From Pseudomonas serboccidentalis (lineage in GTDB: Bacteria; Pseudomonadota; Gammaproteobacteria; Pseudomonadales; Pseudomonadaceae): a DNA stretch of 64,000 nt. This document shows, piece after piece, positions 62,708 to 64,000 of the stretch (the first letter of the stretch is position 1; every line of letters starts with the position of its first letter). The DNA lies in contig NZ_CP101655.1 in assembly GCF_028830055.1 (NCBI RefSeq), positions 830,132-894,131 on the forward strand. Reading direction: 5' to 3'. Both the position numbers and the translations under genes were made by a program. The notes beneath the pieces were generated by a model. That model saw only the letters and a list, made by a program, of their open reading frames with translations, had not been told where the DNA came from and did not search any database.

Positions 62708-63502
62708 ATGCGTGTAGCCCTTTACCAATGTCCACCGCTGCCCCTGGACCCCGCCGCCAACCTGCACCGCCTGCAACAACTGGCGATGGAGGCCAAGGGC
62801 GCTGACCTGCTGGTGCTGCCGGAGATGTTTCTGACCGGCTACAACATCGGCGCCGAGGCAGTCAGTACGTTGGCTGAGGTCTACAACGGCGAATGGGCGC
62901 AACAGATCGGTCGAATCGCCAAAGCCGCCGGGCTGGCGATTGTGTATGGTTATCCGGAGCGCACCGCCGACGGGCAGATCTACAACGCCGTGCAGTTGAT
63001 CGATTCGCACGGCGAACGCTTGTGCAATTACCGCAAGACCCACCTGTTCGGTGATCTGGACCGGTCGATGTTCAGCCCCGGAGAGGATGACTTTCCGTTG
63101 GTCGAGCTCAATGGCTGGAAGCTCGGTTTCCTGATCTGCTACGACCTGGAGTTTCCGGAGAACGCGCGGCGTCTGGCCCTGGCCGGCGCCGAGCTGATTC
63201 TGGTGCCGACGGCGAACATGATTCCGTTCGATTTCGTCGCCGACGTGACCGTGCGTTCCCGCGCCTTCGAAAACCAGTGCTACGTGGCCTACGCCAATTA
63301 CTGCGGCCAGGAAGGCGAGATTCACTACTGCGGGCAAAGCAGCATCGCCGCACCGGACGGCAGTCGTATCGCCCAGGCCGGCCTGGATGAAGCGCTGATC
63401 GTCGGGGAGCTGGATCGGCAGTTGATGGTCGCTTCCCGCACCGCCAATCGCTACCTCAGTGACCGCCGCCCCGAGCTTTACGACGCACTGAACAAGCGCT
63501 GA
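62708..63502 (+). CDS. davA: 5-aminovaleramide amidohydrolase
   Basis: Carbon-nitrogen hydrolase that converts 5-aminovaleramide to 5-aminovalerate and ammonia. The 264-residue nitrilase-fold enzyme shows the Glu-Lys-Cys triad in LPEMFLTGY, NYRKTHLFG and LICYDLEFPE. It begins 12 bases after davB with an AGAGGA ribosome site. The next steps (DavT, DavD) are not in the window. Confidence 0.93.
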   Translation: MRVALYQCPPLPLDPAANLHRLQQLAMEAKGADLLVLPEMFLTGYNIGAEAVSTLAEVYNGEWAQQIGRIAKAAGLAIVYGYPERTADGQIYNAVQLIDSHGERLCNYRKTHLFGDLDRSMFSPGEDDFPLVELNGWKLGFLICYDLEFPENARRLALAGAELILVPTANMIPFDFVADVTVRSRAFENQCYVAYANYCGQEGEIHYCGQSSIAAPDGSRIAQAGLDEALIVGELDRQLMVASRTANRYLSDRRPELYDALNKR

Positions 63503-63550
63503 CCCCACGCAATCCGCTAGCATTGGCACTTCACTGTTCTGGAAGTGCCC

Positions 63551-64000
63551 ATGCCTGCGCCGACTCACCCCCGCCCTCACACTGAAACCCTGGCCAACGG
63601 CCTGCGCGTGACCCTGCGTCATGTGCCTGGCTTGAAGTGCAGCGCCGCCGCGTTGCGGGTGGCCGCCGGTAGTCATGATGTGCCGCTCGAGTGGCCGGGG
63701 CTGGCGCATTTCCTTGAGCATTTGCTGTTTCTCGGCACCGAGCGTTTTCCTACCGATCAGGCGCTGATGGCCTACGTGCAAGGTCATGGCGGCCAGGTGA
63801 ATGCCAGCACCCGCGAGCGCACCACCGATTTCTTCTTTGAATTGCCGACCGGGACCTTCGGCGCCGGGCTTGAGCGTCTGTCAGACATGCTCGCCCACCC
63901 GCGTATGAATCCGGACGATCAGTTGCGCGAACGCGAAGTACTGGACGCAGAATTTGTCGCGTGGTCGCAGGATCCCACGGCACAGCAGGCACTCTCCTTG
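63551..64000 (+). CDS. pqqF: PqqF-like zinc peptidase, 5' part only
   Basis: First 150 codons of an M16-family peptidase, cut by the right window edge. The inverted zinc motif HFLEH (in LAHFLEHLLFLGT) and the following conserved Glu in EREVLDAEF are present. In Pseudomonas pqqF lies beside pqqABCDE and is implicated in cofactor PQQ maturation; the order davA-pqqF matches P. putida. The remainder and the rest of the pqq cluster are outside. Confidence 0.85.
   Translation, partial: MPAPTHPRPHTETLANGLRVTLRHVPGLKCSAAALRVAAGSHDVPLEWPGLAHFLEHLLFLGTERFPTDQALMAYVQGHGGQVNASTRERTTDFFFELPTGTFGAGLERLSDMLAHPRMNPDDQLREREVLDAEFVAWSQDPTAQQALSL

Noticed and set aside
61007..63787. 926-codon open frame antisense to davB and davA
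   Set aside because: Mirror of two recognised enzymes, spanning their junction; no recognisable motif or ribosome site.

Overview
The window is chromosomal core sequence from a member of the Pseudomonas fluorescens group. The evidence is the gene order (tyrS, an M23 peptidase, anmK, erpA, argC; trpGDC, vfr; lptD-surA-pdxA-rsmA-apaGH; rpsU-dnaG-rpoD; davBA, pqqF), high GC with strongly biased third positions, and two families of Pseudomonas-type REP elements scattered between genes. I support 56 protein genes (the last one cut by the right edge), two unannotated leader peptides, one tRNA and many non-coding elements. I see no rRNA, CRISPR array, insertion sequence, prophage or integrase.

Layout. 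1-13.5 kb: tyrS, an M23 endopeptidase, anmK, erpA, argC, hemJ, a nitronate monooxygenase, a DUF805 protein, an SDR, a HIT protein, coq7, speD, a YhfA/OsmC protein, vfr and a lipoate-ligase-like gene. 13.5-21.6 kb: the tryptophan branch, trpGDC and (gph-)trpE, split by the outer-membrane esterase gene estA. Both trp units have a leader peptide ending in Arg-Trp-Arg-Trp-Arg-Ala, and the trpE copy is fused in frame to the 3' end of gph. 21.6-31 kb: an iron-dependent alcohol dehydrogenase, then an ABC importer and a two-component system matching agtABCD and agtSR (4-aminobutyrate/5-aminovalerate uptake and sensing). 31-34.7 kb: a DUF3530 protein, djlA, murU and amgK. 34.8-42.4 kb: the long lptD-surA-pdxA-rsmA-apaG-apaH-glpE run. 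42.4-47.6 kb: the prkA-yeaH-spoVR stress operon behind a structured leader. 47.7-51.5 kb: cca, a folK-like gene, folB, plsY, tsaD. 51.6-56.3 kb: the macromolecular synthesis genes rpsU-dnaG-rpoD. 56.3-64 kb: an RmcA-like c-di-GMP sensor, tRNA(CAU), an Lrp-type regulator, davB-davA (lysine to 5-aminovalerate) and the start of pqqF.

Themes. AnmK, AmgK and MurU are three enzymes of Pseudomonas-type peptidoglycan recycling, encoded beside LPS and outer-membrane assembly genes. DavBA makes 5-aminovalerate, and AgtABCD/AgtSR are expected to import and sense the same compound. AgtS and the RmcA-like protein share a periplasmic amino-acid-binding type of sensor domain.

The most interesting points are the paired trp leader peptides with the gph fusion, the RpoS-like promoter and three-hairpin leader in front of prkA, a palindrome filling the spacer of a probable agtA promoter, and a tandem palindromic repeat in front of vfr. 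No obviously new multi-gene system is visible; the novelty is mostly regulatory. All functional statements rest on sequence reading and recalled family knowledge, since no search was run.
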